Under the pieces are notes generated by a model. It saw nothing but the letters and a program-made list of their open reading frames with translations. It had not been told where the DNA came from and made no database searches. This document shows positions 6,778 to 14,970 of a stretch of 64,000 nt of DNA, piece by piece. Source of the stretch: a virus. How positions within the stretch are numbered: the first letter of the stretch is position 1; each line of letters opens with the position of its first letter. The translations under genes were made by a program, and so were the position numbers. The DNA lies in the IMG/VR virus record IMGVR_UViG_3300020438_000008, positions 1-64,000 of that record. One strand, 5' to 3'.

Positions 6778-7999
6778 GTAATTCTAACCATTGTTTTATA
6801 TAAAGTTTATTAATAACTTCACCCCAATGTCCACCTTGAGGCCCGTTCTCATCTGTATAAGATACTATGTCCCTACATTTGACACGATTTACAATATACA
6901 ACTGTTCTTTACTAAGAGTACCATCTGGATTACTATAGTCTATCCACTTCTTATCATTACTTTCTATACAGCCTAGTACTATATCCTTATATGCGTCTGG
7001 TACACATTCACTTAAAACATATGGAGACACAGGTTTGACATCCTCAGTCCACATCCAGGCTGGATTGTCTGCACGTAACTCATAAACTCTTTCATCACCC
7101 ATGATAGCATGAATGGTTTCTTGTGCAAGTGTTCGTCTGTAATACATTTCAGGGTTCGGAAGAAAGTCGTGTTCGTGTACTTGTAAATGTTCCCACATTT
7201 TATTTGGACCAATATTGTCCCGATAGTTTTTAGGTGTGCATTGTCCCGGTAACAAATCTCTCCTGTGCCAAACAGAATCAAAATACTGACCTTGTGCATC
7301 ATATCCTTCTCGTTGATAACCTATGTTCTTTGTAAACCTATAAGGGTAAGTCCATAGAACAAATATACCTTTTGGTTTACCATATTTTCTACATAGATGA
7401 ACAAAATTATGCATGATAGTATCATTGCCAGTTCCACCTACGGATAAATTAATTACTGGTGCATTTAATTTTTTTGATAATATTTCTCCCATCGTTTCAT
7501 TCATATACTGACCTATACCAAATGTATGTGAGCAACCTGTAATGACATAACTATTCCTCCAATCTACTTCATCAAAGTCAGTATCACATCTAAACCCTTG
7601 TTTGTTAAGACGATATTCAATAGGTACATTATAATATTTCCACTGTTCTCCGATATGCTTTTTCATGTTTTCAGTCTTATCGTCTGTATCAAGCCCCAGG
7701 AATCCAGTAGTCCAATAAGGTTTTTTGCCCTTCTTCTGATGTTTCAACCATTTTAAAGGAGTAGCAGATACTCCTGGATTGCTATCATCATTCAACTTAG
7801 TAGAAAATATATACTCAGCTGGATGTGTAATATTAACAGAATTTCTCCACCCTAAATCAAATTCATCCATTGGCAAATCGTTAGCACCGTCCCAAGTATC
7901 AAACCTCATATATTCCCATGGTAGTTTTCCCTGCTTTTCAATCCACTTATCTTTTTCTTTTTCTACTAATTGTTTTCTTTTTCTATCGAACTCTGACAT
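6761..7999 (-). CDS. SGNH-hydrolase-like protein
   Basis: A 412-residue protein. An N-terminal Trp-rich region of about 140 residues precedes the SGNH core: GCSHTFGIG at about residues 154-162, VINLSVGGTGND at about 182-193, LWTYPYRFT near 223, and GPQGGHWG near the C-terminus as the His block. The start has AAGGA upstream. It is clearly paralogous to the next upstream gene (shared YRLNKxGFR, GCSH, GGTGND and KYGKPKG motifs), so a duplication gave the pair. It lies 2 nt after that gene and overlaps the following one. Probably an esterase or acyltransferase acting on carbohydrate. Confidence 0.75.
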   Translation of the reverse strand: MSEFDRKRKQLVEKEKDKWIEKQGKLPWEYMRFDTWDGANDLPMDEFDLGWRNSVNITHPAEYIFSTKLNDDSNPGVSATPLKWLKHQKKGKKPYWTTGFLGLDTDDKTENMKKHIGEQWKYYNVPIEYRLNKQGFRCDTDFDEVDWRNSYVITGCSHTFGIGQYMNETMGEILSKKLNAPVINLSVGGTGNDTIMHNFVHLCRKYGKPKGIFVLWTYPYRFTKNIGYQREGYDAQGQYFDSVWHRRDLLPGQCTPKNYRDNIGPNKMWEHLQVHEHDFLPNPEMYYRRTLAQETIHAIMGDERVYELRADNPAWMWTEDVKPVSPYVLSECVPDAYKDIVLGCIESNDKKWIDYSNPDGTLSKEQLYIVNRVKCRDIVSYTDENGPQGGHWGEVINKLYIKQWLELHAERN

Positions 8000-8001
8000 T
8001 A

Positions 8002-9249
8002 CTAATTCCTTGACAAAAGTTCTAAGAACTTACCGGCATAATAATCTTGCATTATCGGACCCCAATGTCCACCAATAGGACCAAGTTCTGGATCCATTGA
8101 CTTTATATCTCTTGCTTTACATTTGTTTAAGATAAACAACTGTTCTTTCTCACTAAAGCTATCCCAAGGTTTGAACTTCTCAGGTTCTCTCTTTTTATTC
8201 TCAATACAGTTTATTACAATATCATGAGTCCACTTTGGTACCATTGTTCTTAAACTTACTGGTTTTGTCTTTTCTGTATCTTCTCTCCAGATCCAACCTG
8301 GAAATTCTGCACACAATTCGAACACATTTTCTTTTCCCATTATTGCATGAAACGTTTCACGTGCCAGTGTTCTTCTATAAAAATGTCTAGGGTTTGGTAC
8401 AAACTCAGTAATATGATGATGTAGATTTCTTAAACTTTCAGGATAGTGATTCATTTTTTTATTGAGTTTAGCTGGAGTATCTTCTCCTGGCATTATATCC
8501 TGTCTTTGCCATACTGGTTCGTACACAGAATCCCATGCATCAACTCCCTTTGGTTGATAAGCCAATGGCTCACTGTATCTAGGAGAATATGTCCAGAGTA
8601 CAAATAATCCTTTTGGTTTACCATATTTTTGGATAGCATGGACAACATTGTGCATCATGACATCATTACCTGTTCCACCTACACCTAAATTAATAACAGG
8701 TGTATTAAGTTTTCTACTTATTATTTGTCCTATAGTTTGCTCGTACTTGTTGCCTACGCCCATTACATGAGAGCATCCTACAATAACATAGCTATTTTGC
8801 CAATCATATCGGTCGAAGTCTAATGGATTTCTAAAGCCTTCTTTGTTTAATCTGTATTCTACTTGATTGTCAGACCAGTACCAATCAGGACCAATCTCTT
8901 GTTTTAGGTCTAACCATGTTTCTTTTTTATCTCCACCAAAGAACTCAGCTATCCAATAAGGATCTTTTCCCTCTGGTTCAATACAAGCCCAATTAGTTTC
9001 AGGTGGGGGAGTAGGTGTATCTTCTACTGTTTTGTCTCTAGTACTTTCAATAGGTATTAACGCATTTACAGAACTCCAAAAGCCCAATTCAAAATCATTG
9101 ATTGGCATTACGGTTGCATAACCCCAATCTTGTACCCTCATATAAAACCAAGGTCTTTGTTTCTTTAGATTAGGTCTATCTGCCCAAGGGTTATCCCCTT
9201 GGTTCTTTACATACTCTTTGAATTTCAGATATTCTTCTTTTTTATTCAT
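8002..9249 (-). CDS. SGNH-hydrolase-like protein, first of three in tandem
   Basis: A 415-residue protein with the same build as its downstream paralogue: a Trp/Pro-rich N-terminal 145 residues, then GCSHVMGVG, VINLGVGGTGND, LWTYSPRYS and, near the C-terminus, GPIGGHWG. Ser and His of the SGNH dyad are present. AAGGA lies before the start, and an ATAAATA late box lies 41 nt upstream on this strand, so the three-gene block is probably expressed late. The shared N-terminal domain is not recognised and might bind a virion protein or glycan. Confidence 0.75.
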   Translation of the reverse strand: MNKKEEYLKFKEYVKNQGDNPWADRPNLKKQRPWFYMRVQDWGYATVMPINDFELGFWSSVNALIPIESTRDKTVEDTPTPPPETNWACIEPEGKDPYWIAEFFGGDKKETWLDLKQEIGPDWYWSDNQVEYRLNKEGFRNPLDFDRYDWQNSYVIVGCSHVMGVGNKYEQTIGQIISRKLNTPVINLGVGGTGNDVMMHNVVHAIQKYGKPKGLFVLWTYSPRYSEPLAYQPKGVDAWDSVYEPVWQRQDIMPGEDTPAKLNKKMNHYPESLRNLHHHITEFVPNPRHFYRRTLARETFHAIMGKENVFELCAEFPGWIWREDTEKTKPVSLRTMVPKWTHDIVINCIENKKREPEKFKPWDSFSEKEQLFILNKCKARDIKSMDPELGPIGGHWGPIMQDYYAGKFLELLSRN

Positions 9250-9259
9250 GTGTAAGTCC

Positions 9260-9288
9260 TTGACAATCTGGTCGAATCATTATATACT
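9260..9288 (+). promoter_or_regulatory. Early sigma70-type promoter with GAATC spacer site
   Basis: TTGACA (9260-9265), a 17-nt spacer with GAATC (9274-9278), and TATACT (9283-9288). It is followed 30 nt later by a second promoter. It lies directly beside the late box of the divergent genes. Confidence 0.75.
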
Positions 9289-9289
9289 A

Positions 9290-9296
9290 TATTTAT
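9290..9296 (-). promoter_or_regulatory. Late promoter box ATAAATA
   Basis: Read on the minus strand, positions 9296-9290 give ATAAATA, the box used by T4-type late sigma factor gp55. It lies about 41 nt upstream of the start at 9249 and one base from the -10 box of the opposing early promoter. Confidence 0.65.
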
Positions 9297-9318
9297 GTTC
9301 GTAGTTAAAGGGGAAAAC

Positions 9319-9346
9319 TTGACAACTATAAAAAAGGTGTTATTAT
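9319..9346 (+). promoter_or_regulatory. Second tandem sigma70-type promoter, no GANTC
   Basis: AAAACTTGACA (TTGACA 9319-9324), a 16-nt spacer with GTGT before TATTAT (9341-9346); TATAAT at 9344-9349 is the alternative -10. The spacer lacks GAATC/GATTC, unlike its tandem partner. Confidence 0.7.
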
Positions 9347-9379
9347 AATATTATGATGAATTCAGCAGAGGTATATGAT

Positions 9380-10180
9380 ATGGAACATGTAGGTGGTAAA
9401 CACACTCACTTTGAAAGAAACGTACTTTATCACCACAAGTATAATTTCCAAATAGATAATTCAGGTGTTGACTATAAAGATATTTTAGAACGTGAAGAAA
9501 TTGGTTTCTCACGTGAGCAAGTTGTAGCGGCGGCTATTGTTGCCGATAGTTTCAATGAAGGTACATATGTAAAAGCACAAGGTGGCGTTTTTGATTTTGC
9601 TGATACAAAACAAGGTAGTCGATATCTTCAAATGAAAATTCCGAATAAAGATATTCTTGTAGGTATTCTACATTTATATCCACATCTAATCGAAGATAAG
9701 CACATTGAAAGTGCAAAAGAAATTATTAAAGAACTTGAAATGGACTTCATGTTTAAAATCATGTCAGAAAAAATGACAGAATTTGAAAGTGGCATTGCAA
9801 GTATACTGGCGTCTACAGATAAACTAGCCAAGCAATTTTGGGGTGTAGCCGCATATCTACCGACTTATGCAGTTAAGAAAGTATGGGAACGGGAAGTTAC
9901 TGACCGTAGTGAAAACTCAGTACACATAACATCAACACGCAACGATGGTAAAGTGTTCATGGACATTACAGTATTGAAATCAAGTGCGAGTCAAACATAT
10001 CCTGGTTTCAACGTATCTGCTATTTCTAGTGACGGCAATCGTGTAAGTTTCTTTAGTACTAAAAGTGGTTGGGAAGTAGATAAAGAATTTACGATTACTG
10101 CTAAAGTAAAAGGTCATGGTAATGTTTGGAATCAAGAACACATAGCAGAGACAAGGTTGAATTACGTAAAGGCTTTATGA
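9380..10180 (+). CDS. Phage protein with possible C-terminal OB-like domain
   Basis: A 266-residue protein. The start at 9380 has CAGAGG 9-14 nt upstream, while the ATGs at 9353 and 9356 lie on the expected transcription start of the promoter at 9319. The N-terminal 130 residues are helical and charged. The C-terminal 80 residues (GKVFMDITVLKSSA, then GNRVSFFSTKSGWEV and a FTITAKVKGHG strand) look like a small beta barrel, possibly OB-fold, suggesting nucleic acid binding. Family not recognised. It has two tandem early-type promoters. Confidence 0.7.
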   Translation: MEHVGGKHTHFERNVLYHHKYNFQIDNSGVDYKDILEREEIGFSREQVVAAAIVADSFNEGTYVKAQGGVFDFADTKQGSRYLQMKIPNKDILVGILHLYPHLIEDKHIESAKEIIKELEMDFMFKIMSEKMTEFESGIASILASTDKLAKQFWGVAAYLPTYAVKKVWEREVTDRSENSVHITSTRNDGKVFMDITVLKSSASQTYPGFNVSAISSDGNRVSFFSTKSGWEVDKEFTITAKVKGHGNVWNQEHIAETRLNYVKAL

Positions 10181-10272
10181 TTCCATTACTACTTACTCTT
10201 TGTTACTTAGGAGCAATATACGGTTTCGTATGTTTACTATTGTTACTTTGGAACAACGAAAACGTTAAATGA
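10177..10272 (+). CDS. 31-residue single-span membrane peptide
   Basis: A 31-codon frame overlapping the previous stop (ATGA). Nearly all of it is one hydrophobic span (PLLLTLCYLGAIYGFVCLLL) with a short polar tail. Its stop overlaps the next start (ATGA at 10269-10272), so it sits in a coupled series. A micropeptide of unknown role. Confidence 0.45.
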   Translation: MIPLLLTLCYLGAIYGFVCLLLLLWNNENVK

Positions 10273-10394
10273 GAATAATCTGTTATAAGTCACCAACTGA
10301 TTACGTCACACACGATTTTCCAAAAGAAGAACTCAATGAAATATTAGACATATGTAAAGAACTTGATATCAAGTGGTATGTCCTAGTATATTAA
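10269..10394 (+). CDS. 41-residue protein, unknown function
   Basis: A 41-codon frame (begins MRIICYKSPTDYVTHDF) overlapping the previous stop. It shows an acidic helix (KEELNEILDICKELDIKW) and a C-terminal strand. Coupling on both sides supports that it is translated. No family is recognised. Confidence 0.45.
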   Translation: MRIICYKSPTDYVTHDFPKEELNEILDICKELDIKWYVLVY

Positions 10395-10404
10395 TAACGA
10401 AAGA

Positions 10405-10411
10405 ATAAATA
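10405..10411 (+). promoter_or_regulatory. ATAAATA box before speD
   Basis: ATAAATA lies only 6 nt before the speD ATG. If used as a late promoter it would give a leaderless or nearly leaderless message, so its role for this gene is uncertain. Confidence 0.35.
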
Positions 10412-10416
10412 CGACT

Positions 10417-10800
10417 ATGAACAAGTTACTAGTACACAAGCACCTGTTAATTCGTGCCGAGGTTAATGAGCCTCTACAAAACAAAAACAAAGCAATTAAG
10501 TATTTGCGAAAGATGATTAAAGCCATTGGTATGAAACCAATGTATGGACCTACTGCATCTTATTGTAAGATGGAAGGCAATAGAGGTCTAACTGCTTTTG
10601 CAATTATAGAAACATCACATATTGCTATGCACATATGGGACGAAGTAAGTCCTGCACTATGTCAGTTAGATGTATACACTTGTTCAGAAATGGATCCTAA
10701 TCAGGTTCTACCTTTCTTAGAAGTTATGGAACCTGCTAAAGTAGAATATAAATTCCTAGACAGAGAAAGTAAGTTTGAAGAAATATACTCAAGTAAATAA
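10417..10800 (+). CDS. speD: S-adenosylmethionine decarboxylase family protein (SpeD-like, pyruvoyl-dependent)
   Basis: A 127-residue protein matching the prokaryotic AdoMet decarboxylase proenzyme. The family cleaves itself before a Ser, which becomes a pyruvoyl group, and supplies decarboxylated SAM for spermidine synthesis. Here the site reads IIETSHIAMHIW: Ser67, with His68 and the catalytic-type His72, and Cys89 in DVYTCSE. The residue before the Ser is Thr, not the usual Glu. Phage and bacterial SpeD homologues can instead decarboxylate ornithine or arginine, so the substrate is open. Common in marine T4-like phages. It precedes a sugar nucleotidyltransferase gene. Confidence 0.85.
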   Translation: MNKLLVHKHLLIRAEVNEPLQNKNKAIKYLRKMIKAIGMKPMYGPTASYCKMEGNRGLTAFAIIETSHIAMHIWDEVSPALCQLDVYTCSEMDPNQVLPFLEVMEPAKVEYKFLDRESKFEEIYSSK

Positions 10801-10846
10801 TTCAAACGTATACAGATTACTAAATCCCCAAAAGATAAGTATTAAT

Positions 10847-11620
10847 ATGAAAGAAGTAGTTTTAGTAACAGGTGGTTTCGACCCATTACATTCTGGTCAT
10901 ATAGAATACTTCAAGTCTGCCAAAGCACTAGGCGATGAACTAGTTGTAGGCATAAACTCAGATGAATGGTTAACTCGTAAGAAAGGCAGAGCATTTATGA
11001 ACTTTGCTGAACGTAAAGCAATCATCGAGGCATTAGAAGTAGTTGACAAAGTTATAGACTTTGATGATAGTGATGATACTGCCAGTTACGCATTATATAA
11101 GATACAATCTATGTATCCAATCGGTACTAAGTTTACATTTGCAAATGGTGGAGATAGAGGTAATACTACAACACCTGAATACAAACAGTATGCAGAAATG
11201 CCATGGGTTAGATTTGAATTTGGTGTAGGTGGTACAAACAAAAGAAACTCTAGTAGTTGGATACTAAATGATTGGAAGACACAAAGAACTCATCGTACAT
11301 GGGGATATTGGCGAGTACTTGATGATAAACAACCTAAGGTTGGGCAGAAGATAAAAGAACTAGTTATCAACCCACGCAAGAGTTTATCAAATCAAAAACA
11401 TAGATATAGAAACGAATATTGGTATGTCCTAGAAGGAGATATCATGATTGAACTAGAATTTAACAAGAAAAAAGAAGCAATCTATCTGCGTCCACATGAC
11501 ACATTCTTAATACCTAAGGAATGTTGGCATAAAACAACGAATATTGGTGATGAACCAGCACATATTATTGAAGTACAATATGGTGAAAGTTGTGAAGAAT
11601 CAGACATTTTAAGAAAATAA
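10847..11620 (+). CDS. Nucleotidyltransferase fused to a mannose-6-phosphate-isomerase-type cupin
   Basis: A 257-residue two-domain protein. Residues 1-135 are a cytidylyltransferase-like Rossmann domain: TGGFDPLHSGHIEY at about 8-21 contains the HxGH nucleotide site, with DEWLTRKKGRAFM and NGGDRGN later. Residues about 145-250 are a type II phosphomannose isomerase cupin: WGYWRVL, NPRKSLSNQKHRYRNEYWYV and IPKECWHKTTNIG carry the metal-binding His and Glu. The start at 10847 puts the nucleotide site at the N-terminus; a TTG at 10775 is unlikely. It would isomerise a sugar phosphate and activate a sugar or polyol phosphate. The exact substrate is not readable from sequence. Confidence 0.8.
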   Translation: MKEVVLVTGGFDPLHSGHIEYFKSAKALGDELVVGINSDEWLTRKKGRAFMNFAERKAIIEALEVVDKVIDFDDSDDTASYALYKIQSMYPIGTKFTFANGGDRGNTTTPEYKQYAEMPWVRFEFGVGGTNKRNSSSWILNDWKTQRTHRTWGYWRVLDDKQPKVGQKIKELVINPRKSLSNQKHRYRNEYWYVLEGDIMIELEFNKKKEAIYLRPHDTFLIPKECWHKTTNIGDEPAHIIEVQYGESCEESDILRK

Positions 11621-11634
11621 ATCACTCCAAAAAC

Positions 11635-11662
11635 TTGACAATATAACGATTCGTGTTATATT
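11635..11662 (+). promoter_or_regulatory. Early sigma70-type promoter with GATTC spacer site
   Basis: TTGACA (11635-11640), a 16-nt spacer with GATTC (11648-11652), and TATATT (11657-11662) with an extended TG. The centre base differs from the GAATC copies, as GANTC allows. Confidence 0.85.
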
Positions 11663-11694
11663 ATATACATAATAAACAAATAGAGAGGTTAATT

Positions 11695-13281
11695 ATGAAT
11701 ATGAAAACACTAATTGCTACAGTATCAATGATTGTAGCATTGACTACTTCATCGAATGCGATGGATGAAAGTCAATTTAATCAAATGAAAAAGGAAGGTA
11801 TGATTACCACGTTTGGTAATTACGTTTCTACTAATAATAAAATAGATACTCCTTGGGGTTCTCATTATTATTTACCTAGTGATACATTCATGAAGAAAAC
11901 ACAAAGCGAATATAGTGAAGTGTTTTGGACTAATGGATTTGCTTGGGGTAACTTTAATGGTGATAATACTCCAGACTTGTTAATGGCATGGGAATTGCAT
12001 ACACAATGTCAAGGACAGATGTATGAAGATAAACATACTGGTACTTACTTTTGTCTTGCTGAATCATTAGACGACAAGAGAGGTATGTTACCATTCTCTA
12101 TCTTTGAAGTTGATGCTAATGGTAGAGAAAGTTTAGACCATTTACTTATTAACGATGTTAGCATAGGTGCTAGAAATTGTATGAGACCTATCGTAGCTGA
12201 TTTCAATAGTGACGGTATAGATGATATCTATTGTGGAAGTGCATTCGGTGTTAAACATAATGGTAAGAGAACACATGGTGGTGCAGACTTTGTTTTCATT
12301 TCTAATGGAAAAGGTCAATGGATTAGAACTAAAGAAAAAGGTGATAACGTAAATAAAGAGCATGGCATTTACATGGGCTTCTCTCATGGTATTACAGCCG
12401 CTGATATTGATAACGATGGTGACATCGATGTTATTACTCCTCATATTAAATGGGAAAGTGTAAGAGGTGGAGGTAAAATTTATTGTCATATAAATGATGG
12501 TAAAGGTAACTTCACTGTTAAGTGGTGTGCTGACCAGTTTGCTCATGCAGTTACAACAGGTGACTATAACGGTGACGGTCATGTAGACTTGATGGCTTCA
12601 CATGGGTGGCATCAAAGTCCTGCTTACAAGCATAACAATTCTAAAAAGCATAACCAAACTGTAATCTTGTTTGGTGATAGTTCAGGTAAGTTTGGTAAAT
12701 CTAAATCAACTAAGAAGTGGTTATACCCAGAACCAGCATATGACATCTACGGTTCAGGTTACATGTTAACTGATGTTATCGGTCCAGTATCATGGGACTT
12801 TGATAACGATGGTGATGTAGATATCGCAGGTTCATCAATTGGTCCTCTTTATGTCGGTGGTACTCATACAGTATGGGCTAACGATGGTAAAGGTAACTTC
12901 ACTGTTGCAGACCAAGTTCCAATGATCCCTTCTCCTGACTTTGTTAAAACAAGAAAAGGATTTAAGAAGAACATCAAAATGGAAAGCAATCAATGGAATT
13001 CATTTTGTACTAGAAGTACGTTGATTGATGTTAATGAAGATGGTCTAATGGATATCTTATGTGATGCTTCTCCTCAAGACAAGCATGGTGGTTGGTTCTT
13101 TGTTAACAAAGGCGAACTTAAGTTTGAAAAAGTTTCTCCATACAAAGCATGGGAAAACGGTTGGGTTGACTACTACACAAGTATATATGGTGGTCAAAAC
13201 AAAAAGTTTGAAGGCTTCTCTGACCCTGATATGATGGCTCCTGGAGCAGGTTGGTACGTATATAAGTCAGACTTCAAATAA
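11695..13281 (+). CDS. Exported FG-GAP/VCBS-repeat protein
   Basis: A 528-residue protein. GAGAGG precedes the ATG at 11695. Residues 1-22 are a signal peptide (MKTLIATVSMIVALTTSS, cut after SNA). The rest is a beta-propeller-like FG-GAP/VCBS domain with five calcium-loop motifs: DFNSDGIDD (about 170), DIDNDGDID (about 238), DYNGDGHVD (about 290), DFDNDGDVD (about 369) and DVNEDGLMD (about 445). Such domains bind calcium and proteins or glycans outside the cell. A phage-encoded exported one is unusual. It has an early-type promoter and a strong terminator, so it is a one-gene unit. The role may be remodelling or masking of the host surface during infection (inference). Confidence 0.8.
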   Translation: MNMKTLIATVSMIVALTTSSNAMDESQFNQMKKEGMITTFGNYVSTNNKIDTPWGSHYYLPSDTFMKKTQSEYSEVFWTNGFAWGNFNGDNTPDLLMAWELHTQCQGQMYEDKHTGTYFCLAESLDDKRGMLPFSIFEVDANGRESLDHLLINDVSIGARNCMRPIVADFNSDGIDDIYCGSAFGVKHNGKRTHGGADFVFISNGKGQWIRTKEKGDNVNKEHGIYMGFSHGITAADIDNDGDIDVITPHIKWESVRGGGKIYCHINDGKGNFTVKWCADQFAHAVTTGDYNGDGHVDLMASHGWHQSPAYKHNNSKKHNQTVILFGDSSGKFGKSKSTKKWLYPEPAYDIYGSGYMLTDVIGPVSWDFDNDGDVDIAGSSIGPLYVGGTHTVWANDGKGNFTVADQVPMIPSPDFVKTRKGFKKNIKMESNQWNSFCTRSTLIDVNEDGLMDILCDASPQDKHGGWFFVNKGELKFEKVSPYKAWENGWVDYYTSIYGGQNKKFEGFSDPDMMAPGAGWYVYKSDFK

Positions 13282-13307
13282 GAATTAACTCTCTATTAAA
13301 CTAAATT

Positions 13308-13334
13308 AGCCCGGCTTTATGTCGGGCTTTTTTA
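13308..13334 (+). terminator. Rho-independent terminator
   Basis: AGCCCG (13308-13313) pairs with CGGGCT (13323-13328) around a 9-nt loop, followed by a run of T. It ends the FG-GAP gene unit. Confidence 0.85.
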
Positions 13335-13337
13335 TTG

Positions 13338-13344
13338 ATAAATA
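13338..13344 (+). promoter_or_regulatory. Late promoter box ATAAATA
   Basis: ATAAATA lies directly after the terminator and 27 nt before the start at 13371, well placed to express the sugar genes 13371-15987 late, under gp55. Confidence 0.65.
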
Positions 13345-13370
13345 AAGTATGTAGTTAATAGAGAATTAAA

Positions 13371-13757
13371 ATGAAAAGAATTATTAAACTAGACCCAGAT
13401 ATAAATCCAATAACAGTTAAAGACGGTAGAGGTATAATAAGTACATTCTATCCACAAACAACTGATATCAAAGAGTGGAGTTATATAGTAACTCTCAAAG
13501 GGTCTGTAAGAGGACATCATCTACACAAAGAGTTTGACGAATATATTATGTTTGTAGAAGGCAGTGGCGTATATACTGAATTAACAGACGGAGAAGAACT
13601 CGTTACTCCTGTAGCAACTGGTGATTGTATCTTTATTCCTAGACTAACACCTCATACGTTTTACCCAACTTCTGATTCAAAAGCAATCGCTCTTATAACA
13701 AAGAAATGGAATGATTGTGATGAACCTTTGACAAGAGTAAACAATGAAGAAACGTAA
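13371..13757 (+). CDS. FdtA/WxcM-like sugar-nucleotide 3,4-ketoisomerase cupin
   Basis: A 128-residue single-domain cupin. The motif RGHHLHKEFDEYI at about residues 45-57 matches the RGxHAHK signature of dTDP-4-oxo-6-deoxyglucose 3,4-ketoisomerases (FdtA, WxcM C-terminal part). A second cupin motif is TGDCIFIPRLTPHTF. These enzymes move the keto group from C4 to C3, preparing the sugar for 3-amination by a DegT aminotransferase; one such enzyme is encoded at 15975-17048. It overlaps the next gene by 14 nt. A 3,5-epimerase-type function is the main alternative. Confidence 0.7.
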   Translation: MKRIIKLDPDINPITVKDGRGIISTFYPQTTDIKEWSYIVTLKGSVRGHHLHKEFDEYIMFVEGSGVYTELTDGEELVTPVATGDCIFIPRLTPHTFYPTSDSKAIALITKKWNDCDEPLTRVNNEET

Positions 13758-14970
13758 AAAGAATATCAGAATGATTTTAAATGAACGTACTACTTGTAGA
13801 GTATGTGGAAGTCCTGTAAAAGAATTACATGACTTTGGTAGAATACATATCAATGATTTCCCTACAACACCCGATGATACTCCTGGCGAGGCACCAATGG
13901 TATTAGACCAATGTGAGGAATGTGAGTTAGTTCAACTTAGACATACAGTTAATCCAAAGATATTATATGGTGAACACTATTGGTATGAGAGTGGATTGAA
14001 TTCTAAACTAATGAATAACTTATTTGATATTGCAGGATACGTAAATGAGTATACTGATAAAGGCGATGTAGTATTAGATATCGGTGCGAATGATGGTACG
14101 TTGTTAAGTGCGGTTAAGTCAGACAGATATAGAATAGGTTGCGAACCAGCACCTAATCTAATTAAGAAGTTAATGAAAAACTGTGAAGCAACTATAAACG
14201 ATATGTGGCATTATAAACTAATGCAAGGAAAGAAAGCAAAAGTTATTACTGCTATTGGTATGTTCTATGATATGGATAACCCAAATGATTTTATCTATAG
14301 TGTGAATGAAGCATTAACAGATGATGGCATATTCATTGCACAGTTAATGACACTTGCTCCTATGCTTAAAATGAAAGACTTAGGCAATGTATGTCATGAG
14401 CATTTAGAATACTATAGTTATAAAAGTCTTGTAGAACTATATGAAACTAACGGTCTTGAAATCTATAAAGTAGTAGAGAACGATATACAAGGTGGAAGTT
14501 ATCAACTATGGGCTAGAAAAAAGAACGAAGGCAGTATAGAATATTTTGAAGACTTATCTTCTTTAGAAACATTCTTTAAAGATGTAGAACGTAATGGTAT
14601 GTTGTTAAGAACTGTATTACAAGATTCAAAATCAAATGGTAAAAAGAATTATGTATATGGTGCTAGTACAAAAGGAAATACAATGTTACAGTTTTGGAAA
14701 CTACATGATTTATTCGAAGGTGCCGCAGAAATACATCCAGATAAAGTAGGAAGATATACAGTTGGAACAGGCATACCTATTGTACATGAAGATGATGCAA
14801 AGAAAGATGCAGACTTATTCTTTGTCCCTAATTTTGGTTTCAAAGATATGTTTGTTGAAAAAGAAAGTGAATGGCTTGAACAAGGAGGAAGAATGCTCTT
14901 TGCAATGCCAGATGTTAATGTAGTAGAACACAAAGGAAAAAATGGAACAAAAGATAGTATACGTGACTAA
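13744..14970 (+). CDS. Sugar C-methyltransferase (SAM-dependent, zinc-binding N-terminus)
   Basis: A 408-residue protein with the three-part build of NDP-hexose C-methyltransferases. An N-terminal zinc site is formed by Cys18, Cys21, Cys57 and Cys60 (TCRVCGSP and QCEECELV). A class I SAM-binding motif VVLDIGANDGTLL lies at about 109-121. The C-terminal domain includes VCHEHLEYYSYKSL (about 218-231) and YGASTKGNTMLQFW near 306. It would add a methyl branch to a keto-sugar nucleotide. The neighbouring ketoisomerase, epimerase and aminotransferase fit such a pathway. The start may alternatively be Met10. Confidence 0.8.
   Translation: MKKRKKNIRMILNERTTCRVCGSPVKELHDFGRIHINDFPTTPDDTPGEAPMVLDQCEECELVQLRHTVNPKILYGEHYWYESGLNSKLMNNLFDIAGYVNEYTDKGDVVLDIGANDGTLLSAVKSDRYRIGCEPAPNLIKKLMKNCEATINDMWHYKLMQGKKAKVITAIGMFYDMDNPNDFIYSVNEALTDDGIFIAQLMTLAPMLKMKDLGNVCHEHLEYYSYKSLVELYETNGLEIYKVVENDIQGGSYQLWARKKNEGSIEYFEDLSSLETFFKDVERNGMLLRTVLQDSKSNGKKNYVYGASTKGNTMLQFWKLHDLFEGAAEIHPDKVGRYTVGTGIPIVHEDDAKKDADLFFVPNFGFKDMFVEKESEWLEQGGRMLFAMPDVNVVEHKGKNGTKDSIRD

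Noticed and set aside
8017-8030. CTTGACA on the + strand inside the SGNH gene junction
   Set aside because: No -10 box at a suitable distance and no forward gene follows; it is the reverse view of the ribosome binding site and start region.
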